Shown: positions 19,889 to 29,497, counted from the stretch's first letter. The stretch: DNA of 34,987 bases from Parcubacteria group bacterium Gr01-1014_17 (GCA_007376285.1 VMFZ01000006.1:1-34987); one strand, 5' to 3'. The notes: generated by a model from the letters alone, not told the origin. Numbers and translations are program-made.

Positions 19889-20287
19889 TTATTTTTTCCT
19901 CCCATCAACTATTCTCTGCACCATCTCCACGACTTCAGAGGGAATGAGAGCGGCTTTCACTATATAGCCGTCAACGCCGAGCACCTTCACTTTCTCAATA
20001 CTCCCGTCCTCTTTGCCTTGGTTAGTGAGCGCAATCAGCGCGGCGCGCGGCGCGAGCTTTTCTTTTTTAAGCAAACTCAAAAATTCAACACCATCCACCC
20101 CTGGCATAATGATGTCAAACATAATCGCGGAGGGTTGGAGCCCGTCGCGAAGTTTCTGAAGCGCCTCGGTCGCGTTAAGCGACGCTTCCACCGTCCAGCC
20201 CGCTTTCCCAAACTTCGTCTGGTACATCGCGAGCAAAAACTTATCGTCGTCCACAATTAGTATTGTGTGTTTTGCATTTGAGTCCAT
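19889..20287 (-). CDS. Response regulator receiver domain protein
   Basis: HTILIVDDDKFLLAMYQTKFGKAGWTV...IMFDIIMPGVDGVEFL...LTNQGKED...GVDGYIVKA. Confidence 0.92.
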   Translation of the reverse strand: MDSNAKHTILIVDDDKFLLAMYQTKFGKAGWTVEASLNATEALQKLRDGLQPSAIMFDIIMPGVDGVEFLSLLKKEKLAPRAALIALTNQGKEDGSIEKVKVLGVDGYIVKAALIPSEVVEMVQRIVDGRKK

Positions 20288-20299
20288 ATTATAAGTATA

Positions 20300-22006
20300 T
20301 CAAAGTTTATTCACCTCCTCCCACGGAATCTCTTTGCGGAATGCTTTGAGGACCGCGTCTTCTTTCATCGTCAGCATACCCTGTGCGCGCGCCACTTTGG
20401 TAATTTCCTCCTCCGTGGGGCGCGAGAGAATCACGCGCTCCAACGCCTTATCCATCTCAATCACCTCAAATACCGCGCTCCTGCCGCGAATGCCTTTCGG
20501 GCAATCCTTGGTCGGTTCAATAAAAAGCACCTCTTTGGCATGCGGAATATTTTTTCGCACCCCTTCCGGCAAATCCGTGAACGAACGGTCAATCGTTGCC
20601 GCAACACTCCCGTCAACCGGCATGGGCTTCCCAGTACCCGGATTAATATTTCCAACAAGCCGCTGGGCAATCATCAGTGCCATCGTCGGCGCAATCAAAA
20701 ACGGGTCAACGCCCATATCTATGAGGCGCGGCACGACACCGGCGGCGTTGTTCGTATGGAGGGTGGAGAACACAAGGTGCCCCGTGAGCGCCGCCTGCAC
20801 GGCGAGTTGCGCGGTTTCTTTGTCGCGAATCTCGCCGACCATAATAATATCCGGGTCTTGCCGCAAGGTTGAACGGAGTCCAGTCGCAAAAGAGTAGCCA
20901 ATTTCAGGCCGCACCTGCGACTGGCTCATACCTGGTATGGTGTACTCAACCGGGTCCTCAAGCGAGAGTACATTGCGCGTTTCGCGGTCAAGCTCGTTTA
21001 ACATCGCGTAGAGGGTCGTTGACTTTCCGGAACCGGTGGGGCCCGAAAGAAGCACGAGGCCGTAGGGGCGCTTCAGAATCCGGCGAATTATTTCCACATT
21101 TCGCTCCGAAAGGCCCATTTCGGGAAGCGGTTTGACGCCCTTTTCCGTATCCAAAATACGCATTACCACTTTTTCGCCATAGTACGACGGGAAGGTAGAC
21201 ACGCGAAAATCAATCCGCCGCCCCGCAATACGCGCACTAAATCTGCCGTCTTGCGGCTTCCGTTTTTCATCCAAGCGTATGTTGGACAAAATCTTGATGC
21301 GCGCAACGGTCGCCGCATGCACCTTGGCGGGAAGCACCAAGCTCGTCCCGAGTATGCCGTCCACGCGGAAGCGCACACGCACGCGGTCCTCCTGCGGCTC
21401 AATGTGTATGTCGGACGCAAGTCCTTCGGTCGCATAATGGAGAATAGTCGCCACAATTTTCGTCACGGGCGCGTCTTCAATAATTTTCGTTTCGGATTCT
21501 TTCAAAGCGGGCCCCAGTTCCACATCCCCCTCCACATCAACGGCTCCTTCAAGTTCAGTGAGCGCTTTCGTTACCTCTCCAGAAAGCGACTGGTACGATT
21601 GCATCACGCGTTCAAAATCAGCGCCTGAAATGAGAAACAGCTTGTACGGCATTCCGAGTTTTCCCGCAATAAAGTTAAGCGCGTCCCGCGCTTCAAGATT
21701 GTCGGGATTTGTCACGCCAATTTCTAAAGCGCCGTCGCGCATTCCGACCGGAATAAACTTGTAATACAACGCTGACTCCTCTGGGATAAACCGCAACACA
21801 TCAAGCGGAATCTCCTGCCCTTCCAAGCTTTTCGCCGGAATGCCGAAAAGCTCGGCGCGCGACGCAAGCACATCGGAAAGCGCGACGCCGTGACGCACGA
21901 GCGTTTCGTCCATCTTGCCCGACGAATCTGCCTCCGCTTGAAGCGCAGGAATATCTTTTTTATCTATAACCGATTTTTCCGCCATGAGTGTTAATAATGT
22001 ATTCAT
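20300..22006 (-). CDS. pilB: Type IV pilus assembly ATPase
   Basis: GspE-II N-domain, SGPTGSGKSTTLYAML, SLEDPVEYTIPGMSQSQVRPEIGYSFATGLRSTLRQDPDIIMVGEIRDKETAQLAVQAALTGHLVFSTLHTN. Confidence 0.96.
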   Translation of the reverse strand: MNTLLTLMAEKSVIDKKDIPALQAEADSSGKMDETLVRHGVALSDVLASRAELFGIPAKSLEGQEIPLDVLRFIPEESALYYKFIPVGMRDGALEIGVTNPDNLEARDALNFIAGKLGMPYKLFLISGADFERVMQSYQSLSGEVTKALTELEGAVDVEGDVELGPALKESETKIIEDAPVTKIVATILHYATEGLASDIHIEPQEDRVRVRFRVDGILGTSLVLPAKVHAATVARIKILSNIRLDEKRKPQDGRFSARIAGRRIDFRVSTFPSYYGEKVVMRILDTEKGVKPLPEMGLSERNVEIIRRILKRPYGLVLLSGPTGSGKSTTLYAMLNELDRETRNVLSLEDPVEYTIPGMSQSQVRPEIGYSFATGLRSTLRQDPDIIMVGEIRDKETAQLAVQAALTGHLVFSTLHTNNAAGVVPRLIDMGVDPFLIAPTMALMIAQRLVGNINPGTGKPMPVDGSVAATIDRSFTDLPEGVRKNIPHAKEVLFIEPTKDCPKGIRGRSAVFEVIEMDKALERVILSRPTEEEITKVARAQGMLTMKEDAVLKAFRKEIPWEEVNKL

Positions 22007-22012
22007 ACTATT

Positions 22013-22519
22013 TTAGAAATCAAACTCTATATCCGAAAAATCCCATACATCCGCATCCGACGACGCGGATGAAGGTGGAGTTTGCGCAGAAGAAGCCGGT
22101 GGTGGTGTTTGCGGAGCCGTTGCTGGTTTCGTAGGTACTGTGGGAGGCTTCGCCGCTCCCGTAGCGCTTGGTTTTGCGCCAAGTGGCGCGAATGGGTTAC
22201 GCCTCCCAACTGGCTGTGGAGGAATTGCCTTTCCCCAATCCGACAAACTCTTAAAAAGCGGGTCTGCAAACACCGAAGTATCTAATTGTATGGTTTTCAG
22301 AAGCGCGAGTGCGGCAAGCAAATCTTGCCCAACCACTGCATCCGCCGAGGCCACCGGCGATACAGAAAGAAACGGCGCGGCAGGAGACGACGGACCGCTC
22401 GGTGTTCTCGCACTCCCACCAAACACCAAAAGTGCTCCAGCAATGAGCACAAACGCGGCAATCAACACGAGCACTTTTTTGTTTTGCAACACAGCGGGCA
22501 TAATATTATTCAGAGGCAC
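22013..22519 (-). CDS. PilP-like pilus protein (TM + Pro/Ala-rich)
   Basis: TM VLVLIAAFVLIAGALLVFGG, Pro/Ala-rich C-terminus, in pilO-pilB position. Confidence 0.6.
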   Translation of the reverse strand: MPLNNIMPAVLQNKKVLVLIAAFVLIAGALLVFGGSARTPSGPSSPAAPFLSVSPVASADAVVGQDLLAALALLKTIQLDTSVFADPLFKSLSDWGKAIPPQPVGRRNPFAPLGAKPSATGAAKPPTVPTKPATAPQTPPPASSAQTPPSSASSDADVWDFSDIEFDF

Positions 22520-23090
22520 TTGTTAATTTATAGGTGCGAAGCGAGATTCCATACACATAATCCGAGGCGTCCTTTGATTCGAAATCCACTCCCGCAATAT
22601 CTGCAAGCCGTATGCTCGCTTCAAGGTCGGCAAGAAACGGCATGAATTTTTCGTACGCGCCGATTGCGCTGAATGAAAACAAAAGTGGTTCATAGGTTTT
22701 TTCCTCTCCTTGCCTGCCTCCTCGGGAGGCAGGCGCTGCACCGGTTGAAACGCTTCTAAGTTTTAACCCATGCGCGCGCGCCACATTTTCAATATCAAGC
22801 ACGAGCCGCACTGAATCAACCATATCCGGCGCAATCTTTCCGAGCCGTGTTCTATTTTCTTCCGACACCGCATTGTATTTTGACGCAAGCCCCGTGCGCG
22901 CAAGCTCAATCTCGCGCATTTTACTGAATGCGTCGCCGTACACGGCTTCATCCGCTTTCAACTCTGAAATGCTTTTTGCAGAAAACTCCGTGGCGCCGGT
23001 CGCATCCCGCCATCGCGGCACGGTAAACCACGCCGTTACGGATGCGGCGAGCCCGAGAAACAAAACAGGGATAAAAAATTTTCCGTACAT
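22506..23090 (-). CDS. pilO: PilO-like protein
   Basis: TM then coiled-coil and ferredoxin-like region; syntenic; contains in-frame palindrome. Confidence 0.75.
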   Translation of the reverse strand: MYGKFFIPVLFLGLAASVTAWFTVPRWRDATGATEFSAKSISELKADEAVYGDAFSKMREIELARTGLASKYNAVSEENRTRLGKIAPDMVDSVRLVLDIENVARAHGLKLRSVSTGAAPASRGGRQGEEKTYEPLLFSFSAIGAYEKFMPFLADLEASIRLADIAGVDFESKDASDYVYGISLRTYKLTSASE

Positions 23091-23100
23091 ATGCTCAAAA

Positions 23101-23877
23101 TTAAAATAAAATATCGTCTCCGAACTCTACATCGCCGCTCGGCGGTTTAACTGCAGGCGGCTTCGCTGGTGCCCCGCCCACACCAGCCGCTTGCCCCGCA
23201 ACTCCGTTTTGCTTTTGCGGGGTTTGCGCAGACGGCTTTTTCATGCTCGCAAGATGCGAACGGTACAATACAAATTCAGGCGCCACGGTTGCCGTAAAAC
23301 TAAAATGCACCGTGCCGCTCTTGTCCACATCAAAATCGGAAAACACCGGGTCCAAGAAACTGCCGTTCTTGGCGAACACATCTGACTGAAGCGCGACCGC
23401 GTTGAAACTCGCCGCTTCGCCTCCCAGCGCAATGCGAACGCCACCCTCAGGCACTTCAGAAAAACCAAACTTCGTGAACCGCACAGTTGCAAGGGTTTCG
23501 CGCTCCAAAAGTACAAATAATGGCGACACGGCGCGGTGCTGTGCGAGGAGCGCCTTGGCGGATTCAAGCCGGGTGTCCATCCGTTGGAGCTCCTCAATAA
23601 ATGCGGGTTCAAACGCGGCGCGCGCCGCCACTAAGTCGTTATTCATTTTTACCAAACGGTTCGCTAAAATTTTCTGATAGAAAAAAACGCCTCCAGCCGC
23701 AAGAAGCGAAATCGCAAACGCGCCGGCGCTCAAGTAGAAAAACACGCTGACGCGCGCGTGGCGCGCCTGTGCGTTTTGCGCGGCAGCGGTCTGGCGCGGA
23801 ATAAATGTTGGGGGCATCTGAAAGTCCACGCTTCTATTATACAACATCCGCAAAACGAATAGATATGCACAGCGCAA
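23101..23877 (-). CDS. pilN: PilN-like protein
   Basis: N-terminal TM, coiled-coil LQRMDTRLESAKALLAQHRAVSPLFVLLERETLATVRFTKFGF; syntenic. Confidence 0.75.
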   Translation of the reverse strand: MRCAYLFVLRMLYNRSVDFQMPPTFIPRQTAAAQNAQARHARVSVFFYLSAGAFAISLLAAGGVFFYQKILANRLVKMNNDLVAARAAFEPAFIEELQRMDTRLESAKALLAQHRAVSPLFVLLERETLATVRFTKFGFSEVPEGGVRIALGGEAASFNAVALQSDVFAKNGSFLDPVFSDFDVDKSGTVHFSFTATVAPEFVLYRSHLASMKKPSAQTPQKQNGVAGQAAGVGGAPAKPPAVKPPSGDVEFGDDILF

Positions 23878-23879
23878 TC

Positions 23880-24152
23880 CTAATAGGTATGCGACCCACG
23901 CCGTTCAACACGATAAACAAAGATAGAATGTGTCTGTTGATAAACCTCGTAAAAAATACGATAGTGACCTACACGGCGTCGCCACGCATTGTTTTCTCCT
24001 TTGAGTTTCTCAATATCTCCCAAAAACGGGTTTGTCTGTAACTCTTGAATCACCGCGAAAATATCTCCAGCATTTTGTGCTGGAATCTTTCTTAATACCT
24101 TACGCACTTTACCTCTAACTTCTACGCTCCAAGTCGTGTTTGAGTACATCAA
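23880..24152 (-). CDS. RelE/ParE-family toxin
   Basis: WSVEVRGKVRKVLRKIPAQ...NPFLGDIEKLKGENNAWRRRVGHYRIFYEVYQQTHSIFVYRVERRGSHTY. Confidence 0.88.
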   Translation of the reverse strand: MMYSNTTWSVEVRGKVRKVLRKIPAQNAGDIFAVIQELQTNPFLGDIEKLKGENNAWRRRVGHYRIFYEVYQQTHSIFVYRVERRGSHTY

Positions 24153-24366
24153 TGGTTACGAAATCGCCACTGGCATAATCTCGCCGTGCGGTCTCAAGAT
24201 CGTGTTTCTGCGCTTTGGTCATAGAAACCTCCTTAAACACGCGCTGCGGCTCCATGCGTTTTAATTCCTCGTATTCCTCTTTTGGAATAAGGACGAGTTC
24301 TTTATTGTGTAAATGCTTTGGTATGGTAATGACAGCCATACGGGTAGTATAACAAAATACCGACAA
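24115..24366 (-). CDS. Cognate antitoxin-like protein
   Basis: Small ORF (likely start MAVITIPKHLHNKELVLIPKEEYEELKR) overlapping the start of the toxin gene. Confidence 0.78.
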   Translation of the reverse strand: MSVFCYTTRMAVITIPKHLHNKELVLIPKEEYEELKRMEPQRVFKEVSMTKAQKHDLETARRDYASGDFVTIDVLKHDLERRS

Positions 24367-24395
24367 AAATCAATTATGCATAACTATACACATCA

Positions 24396-25490
24396 TTAGC
24401 GCACCTCCTCAAGCCGACGGAGCGCGGCGCCGATTGCAACGGCAAACTCCGGACCTGCTCGCGCGAGGAGTGGAGAAAGGAACGCGGGCGCGGCGAGCTG
24501 TACCATTGGATCAATAAGTACGACGGGCAGTAAAAACACTTTTTCTGCTTCGGCAAGAAGCCCCGCCGAGAGCGCGCCGCCGCCGGAGAAAACGATGCCG
24601 CCGAGTGCGCGACCGGCGCGCTCTTCGTAATGCGCAAACACTTCCCGCGCCTCTCCGAAAATGCGCGCGGTAATCGCGGACGCGACTTGGTCTCCCTCGC
24701 GGAGTGCACCGCCTGTCTGCGCAGGCAGGCTTCTCTTGCGCGCCTCGGCTTCCGCGACGGGTATTCCGAGCGATGATGAAAGCGCGAGCGTCATATCTTG
24801 CCCGCCGCGATTGACGGTATGCGCATCGCGTAATACGCCAGTATCAACAATACTGATTTTCGCCGCGCTCGCGCCGATGTCTATAATTCCAAGCACGGCA
24901 TCCGGCGCGGGCGCAGCGGCGCGTGCAGTGCTAAACGACTCTATTTCAAAAAATGACGGCGCGAGCGCGGCGTCCGCACATACGCCCTTTAAGCGCTCAA
25001 GCGCATCGCGGTGAACAGCAGTAATTAGCACATCTGTTTTTTCTTGCTCTACGCTAGGCGCAACTCCAGGTTCGGACAACACGCGCCAATCGAGCTGTAC
25101 TTCTGAAATGGGCGTTGGAATATATTTCCGCGCTTCAATCGGAATAAGCGCAGACACATCCTGCCCTTGCCGCACCGGAAGGGTGAGCGAGGCAATCAAA
25201 CTTCCTGACATCGGTACCGCAACCCCGCATTGCGTTGCCGTAATTTTCGCTTCGCGCATAACATCTTGCAACGCTTCGCCAAGCTTTCCGCCCGAGAGGC
25301 GGACGGCGCGACCTGCTTCCGTCCCTACATACGGTCCGAGTGCAACCGCACCGTAGGTTTCTAGCACTGCTTGCCCATTTTTCTTTTTCAATTGAACCAC
25401 TTTAAGAGCAGACGAACCGAAATCAACGCCGCAAATACTTTCCGTGCCGCGCGCGAAAAGAGAGAGGATACCAGCAAACGGATTCTTCAT
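24396..25490 (-). CDS. pilM: Type IV pilus assembly ATPase-like actin fold protein
   Basis: ESICGVDFGSSALKVVQLKKKNGQAVLETYGAVALG...LGIIDIGASAAKISIVDTGVLRDAHTVNRGGQDMT. Confidence 0.93.
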   Translation of the reverse strand: MKNPFAGILSLFARGTESICGVDFGSSALKVVQLKKKNGQAVLETYGAVALGPYVGTEAGRAVRLSGGKLGEALQDVMREAKITATQCGVAVPMSGSLIASLTLPVRQGQDVSALIPIEARKYIPTPISEVQLDWRVLSEPGVAPSVEQEKTDVLITAVHRDALERLKGVCADAALAPSFFEIESFSTARAAAPAPDAVLGIIDIGASAAKISIVDTGVLRDAHTVNRGGQDMTLALSSSLGIPVAEAEARKRSLPAQTGGALREGDQVASAITARIFGEAREVFAHYEERAGRALGGIVFSGGGALSAGLLAEAEKVFLLPVVLIDPMVQLAAPAFLSPLLARAGPEFAVAIGAALRRLEEVR

Positions 25491-25510
25491 ACACCTATTA
25501 TAATACCACT

Positions 25511-26149
25511 ATGCTACGGTTTCTTCTCAATTTGCTTTTTCCACCATCGGCGCGTGTTGCTGAAGTGGAACAAATGAGCGCGGCGGCGTTCCGCGACGCC
25601 GTGCCACCGCTTTCGTTCCAACCGCGCGAATGGGCACTTCCGCTTTTTCCATATGAAAACCCGCTCGTCAAAACCGCCGTGTGGGAAGTGAAATATCGCG
25701 GTAATACATACATCGCGCGGCTTATGGGAGAGCTCCTTGCAAACGAACTCGCGGAATGGCTCATTGAACTTTCGGAAACCGAGAACTTCCGCGCGCCGCT
25801 CATTGTCCCCATCCCTCTTGCACCAAAGCGCCGCGCGGAGCGCGGCTTGAACCAATGCGAACTTCTGGCGCGTGAAATGATGCGCGAGCTTCAAGGGCTT
25901 GCGGAACTGAACGCGCTCGCGCTTATAAAAGTGAAGGAAACGGAAAGCCAGACCAAAAGCAAAAACCGGGATGCGAGAATAAAAAATCTTGAAGATTGCT
26001 TTGTTGTGAAAAATCCCGCTGAAATAAAAGGTCGTAATATCGTACTTCTTGATGATGTCACAACCACCGGTGCGACACTTGCGGAAGCGCGGCGCACCCT
26101 CCTCGCGCGCGGCGCGCGAAAAGTTATCGCCATTACATTCGCGCACTGA
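25511..26149 (+). CDS. comF: ComF-family phosphoribosyltransferase
   Basis: VPIPLAPKRRAERGLNQCELLA...IKGRNIVLLDDVTTTGATLAEARRTLLARGARKV. Confidence 0.92.
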   Translation: MLRFLLNLLFPPSARVAEVEQMSAAAFRDAVPPLSFQPREWALPLFPYENPLVKTAVWEVKYRGNTYIARLMGELLANELAEWLIELSETENFRAPLIVPIPLAPKRRAERGLNQCELLAREMMRELQGLAELNALALIKVKETESQTKSKNRDARIKNLEDCFVVKNPAEIKGRNIVLLDDVTTTGATLAEARRTLLARGARKVIAITFAH

Positions 26150-26157
26150 TTGAAACG

Positions 26158-26192
26158 GCACCAGATGTTTGCCACCCATCAACATCTGGTGC
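26158..26192. repeat. Dispersed hairpin repeat, family H
   Basis: gcaccagatgtt-tgccacccatc-aacatctggtgc, 9 bp after the comF stop. Confidence 0.85.
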
Positions 26193-26208
26193 CGCTTCTC
26201 CATCTCAC

Positions 26209-26241
26209 GCACCCGATGTCTGCAATTTAGACATCGGGTGC
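26209..26241. repeat. Dispersed hairpin repeat, family H (TGCAATTTA loop)
   Basis: gcacccgatgtc-tgcaattta-gacatcgggtgc. Confidence 0.85.
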
Positions 26242-26266
26242 GGTTTTTGATAAAGTAACAAACATT

Positions 26267-26353
26267 GGAGGGTTGGCTGAGCGGCCGAAAGCAGCACACT
26301 GCTAATGTGTTAGGGGAGAAATCCCCTCGTGGGTTCGAATCCCACACCCTCCG
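26267..26353 (+). tRNA. tRNA-Ser (GCU)
   Basis: GGAGGGT..CACACTGCTAATGTG..long variable arm GGGGAGAAATCCCC..GGGTTCGAATCCCACACCCTCC-G. Confidence 0.95.
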
Positions 26354-26365
26354 TTTTTACAAAAA

Positions 26366-26392
26366 AACACCCCGACACACAATCGGGGTGTT
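26366..26392. terminator. Intrinsic terminator after tRNA-Ser
   Basis: AACACCCCGA-cacacaa-TCGGGGTGTT followed by TG; A-tract on the other side. Confidence 0.75.
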
Positions 26393-26423
26393 TGTGAATA
26401 ACCCTTCAATAATACTTACACGC

Positions 26424-26996
26424 CTACCGACACGGAGCCATGCGTGGTTGAACATTCGGAAGCGATTGACCGACTGCTTGCGCGAAGCATACTTTGGAAC
26501 GCAGAAGCAGGGTGCCGAGGAATAAGTCGGCGAGAGGCAAAACCACATTGAAGTTGCGGTTCATATACCGATGATGGAGCAAATGATGCCCATTGAGACG
26601 GAAGAATATGCCCGAGCGTTCTACAATCCGTTTTTTCGGAAGGTGCATACACCAATGCAGATATTCGTACGCGCCGTAGTACGCGGCGCACACAACGCCG
26701 ACAATAGCGACCACCGACCAGCGCCCGATGAGCCACCCCACTGGAACAGAGGTAAGTGTTGTTGCAAAAATGAGCACGGGCCCATTCCACCACTTCATAG
26801 GAATCGTATTTTTATCCTCCTCTCGCTTGAGATGGTACGAATCATCCGCCCGAAAAATGCGGTGGTGCGTTTTGGCATGCGCCTCAAACGGATAGGTGAA
26901 TCCGAGCAACGGCCGATGCATCACAAACCGGTGAAGCATCCATTCCACAAGCGAAACATATGCAATACTTAAAAACAGTGCGACAACAAAAAACAT
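26424..26996 (-). CDS. Fatty acid hydroxylase / carotene hydroxylase superfamily membrane protein
   Basis: His clusters HRFVMH, HAKTHH, HWCMH, HHLLHH in TM protein. Confidence 0.85.
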   Translation of the reverse strand: MFFVVALFLSIAYVSLVEWMLHRFVMHRPLLGFTYPFEAHAKTHHRIFRADDSYHLKREEDKNTIPMKWWNGPVLIFATTLTSVPVGWLIGRWSVVAIVGVVCAAYYGAYEYLHWCMHLPKKRIVERSGIFFRLNGHHLLHHRYMNRNFNVVLPLADLFLGTLLLRSKVCFAQAVGQSLPNVQPRMAPCR

Positions 26997-27062
26997 ACAG
27001 TCCTTTCTTTTTGAAGGTTAACTGACAAAACAACTATTCTGTGAATAGTGTAACATTTTGCC

Positions 27063-27893
27063 GTGTTATACTATCCCCATCTTATGAGAAAAGAACTGAC
27101 TGCAATCGCCATCGGCGTCGGGTTTATCGCACTCGTAGGCCTTGCGGATACGGCGTTTCGCTTTTTGCCTTTGAATACGGAAAACGGTGCCGCAATTATC
27201 ACAAAATACGGAACTATGGACGAAACGATAGAGGCGGGGTTGAAACACTTCGCGGGACTCAACGCAAAAGTAGTGAATGTTCAAAAAAGGACATGGGGCG
27301 GGTATGTGTTTGAAACTGGTGTGCTCAAAACGCGGCAATACAGAACAGATGGAAACAAGACAATACAATTTACCGACACGGGGTGGTATGCACCAAGCTT
27401 TTCCATGCCGCGCTCCAAACTCCTGGATGTTAATTTGAATCAAAAGAATAAAGTACGGATTATCGGTACCTTTGAAGGTAAAATGGAAAGCCCGAACACA
27501 GATTGCACCGGACACTGTATGACGACCGAACGGTATCATTTTTCAGAATTTGCCATATACCTCATAGACGAAAACGGCCACAAGCAGGGCATGCGCGTAC
27601 TCGGCACGCGCAACAATGTCACGCGCGGAAACAACCGAAGCAAATACAAGTTTACAGAGCTGGCCGTTGAAAACACCGGAAAAGAAATTATCGTCATAGA
27701 CAACACTGGGGACTCGCTTGCCTATAGTATGAACTTCAAACAAGTAACCGCCGAGGGCAGCACGGAGCCGAATCGGGGCGGAAACTACGGAACGCTGAAC
27801 CCAAACCAAAAATGGGTGCTCGGCATCAACTGCCATGTAAACGGCGAAGGGTATTGCAAATTGGATATAAGAGATGTCGTCGCTGACAAATGA
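27063..27893 (+). CDS. Hypothetical membrane-anchored protein
   Basis: Likely start MRKELTAIAIGVGFIALVGLADT; single N-terminal TM, extracytoplasmic domain. Confidence 0.6.
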   Translation: MLYYPHLMRKELTAIAIGVGFIALVGLADTAFRFLPLNTENGAAIITKYGTMDETIEAGLKHFAGLNAKVVNVQKRTWGGYVFETGVLKTRQYRTDGNKTIQFTDTGWYAPSFSMPRSKLLDVNLNQKNKVRIIGTFEGKMESPNTDCTGHCMTTERYHFSEFAIYLIDENGHKQGMRVLGTRNNVTRGNNRSKYKFTELAVENTGKEIIVIDNTGDSLAYSMNFKQVTAEGSTEPNRGGNYGTLNPNQKWVLGINCHVNGEGYCKLDIRDVVADK

Positions 27894-27926
27894 ACTCGCG
27901 TTTCGTATAATGCAAACATTATTCGC

Positions 27927-28367
27927 TTGAATGAAAAGAATCTTATGAATATCAATTCGCAAAAAGGCGGAGTGGGAGTTTGGATACTTGTTATTATTGT
28001 CGTCGTTGCCGCTGGTATATTCTGGGTTGTTCAAAACAGTTCAACAGATTTATACATGCCGCCCCCTCCAGATTCCTCATTTGAATCGATGGAAGCAGTG
28101 GTCACTTACGATGTCAACGGATTCTCACCAAAAATAATAACAATTAAAAAAGGCGGGACCGTTATTTTCCGAAACAAAACTGGCGCGCGCGTATCCATTG
28201 CATCCGGTGCGCACCCAACCCACTTGCTCTATCCAGAGTTTGACCAATACAAAACCGACCAACGCGGAAAAGATGAGTTTCGCTTTTTGTTTGAAAAAGT
28301 CGGAGAATGGAAATACCACGACCACTTGAACGCAAATATGACTGGAACCGTGGTGGTCACTGAATAA
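27927..28367 (+). CDS. Cupredoxin-like protein
   Basis: TM anchor then VTYDVNGFSPKIITIKKGGTVIFRNKTGARVSIAS..HPTHLLYPEF..GEWKYHDHLNANMTGTVVVTE. Confidence 0.85.
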   Translation: MNEKNLMNINSQKGGVGVWILVIIVVVAAGIFWVVQNSSTDLYMPPPPDSSFESMEAVVTYDVNGFSPKIITIKKGGTVIFRNKTGARVSIASGAHPTHLLYPEFDQYKTDQRGKDEFRFLFEKVGEWKYHDHLNANMTGTVVVTE

Positions 28368-28372
28368 ACAAA

Positions 28373-28711
28373 ATGTCTCATCTCTTGCTCCGTATCGCGC
28401 TTGCGTTCGCTTTCCTCTACCCCGCATATGGTTTTTGGAAAAACCCGACTGACTGGATCGGCTATGTGCCGGTGTTTGTGCAACAAAGCGGTATTCCGGA
28501 AGGAACGCTCCTTTTACTCCTCGCTGTTTTCCACATCGCACTTGCCCTTTGGATTCTATCCGGCTGGCGCATCTTCCTCCCCTCGCTTATTGCCGCACTC
28601 TTTCTCGGAAGCGCCGTCTATTTCAACTGGAGCCAGATTGATATTCTCTTCCGCGACATCTCGCTTTCGCTCGCTGCGCTCGCGCTTGCACTCCAATCGC
28701 GGCACACCTAA
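28373..28711 (+). CDS. DoxX-like small membrane protein
   Basis: Four predicted TM segments, LLRIALAFAFLYPAYGFWKNP. Confidence 0.65.
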   Translation: MSHLLLRIALAFAFLYPAYGFWKNPTDWIGYVPVFVQQSGIPEGTLLLLLAVFHIALALWILSGWRIFLPSLIAALFLGSAVYFNWSQIDILFRDISLSLAALALALQSRHT

Positions 28712-29469
28712 ACTCCAGCAAAACGGGTAATTAAAAAGAGTGCGCCGATGCCGAGCACGGTGCTTATGGTCGTCCAGCGCACCGGGTGCGCGTGGTGGCT
28801 TTCCGGTAGAAGGTCGCTTGCGCCGATATAGAGGAACGAACCGGCGAAGAGCGCCAAGATAAGCCCGAGTAATTCCGCGCGGACAACAAAAAAATATGAG
28901 AGCGCGATACCCGCAACGGGCGCCAGCGCGTCAACGAGAAGCCAGCGGAGTGCCTTGGCGCGACTACCCGCATTTTTCAGAATCATACTGACCGTATTGA
29001 TGCCGTCCGAGAAATTATGCGCGAGCACCGCGAGCGCAACCACAAGCCCGATTGCAGGAGAAACCTTAAACGCAAGCCCAACCGCAAGACCATCAATAAA
29101 ACTGTGCGCGGACAAGCTTCCTGCGCCGAACGCGCCGCGATTGCCCGCCTCGTCGGCGGACAAGCGGCAATGCGCGGCATGCGCGTCTTCGTCCGTATGT
29201 TCGTGCCCGCCGTGTCCATGCAAGAAAAACAGACGGTCCAGCAAAAGATAGAGCGTGAACCCGAGCGCGACGATAAGAAACACAAACGACGGCTCGGTTC
29301 CCTCGCCCGCAAGTTCCACCGCTTCAGGCAACAAATCAAAGAATGCAACGCCGAGTACCGCGCCAGCGCTGAAGCCGAGTATCAAATGCAGACGGTCTTT
29401 GAGCCGTAGCGCAAACAGCCCGCCTAGCATAGTTGCCACAAAAGCCGCGATGGCGATGAGAATTAACAT
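28708..29469 (-). CDS. ZIP-family metal transporter
   Basis: SAHSFIDGLAVGLAFKVSPAIGLVVALAVLAHNFSDGINTVSMIL, HGHGGHEHTDEDAH loop. Confidence 0.93.
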   Translation of the reverse strand: MLILIAIAAFVATMLGGLFALRLKDRLHLILGFSAGAVLGVAFFDLLPEAVELAGEGTEPSFVFLIVALGFTLYLLLDRLFFLHGHGGHEHTDEDAHAAHCRLSADEAGNRGAFGAGSLSAHSFIDGLAVGLAFKVSPAIGLVVALAVLAHNFSDGINTVSMILKNAGSRAKALRWLLVDALAPVAGIALSYFFVVRAELLGLILALFAGSFLYIGASDLLPESHHAHPVRWTTISTVLGIGALFLITRFAGV

Positions 29470-29497
29470 ACTATTGATTATAGCGCATTTTTATGAA

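Noticed and set aside
25514-26347. 277-aa minus ORF opposite comF
   Set aside because: Shadow of the convincing ComF PRTase frame; it also runs through the hairpins and tRNA-Ser.
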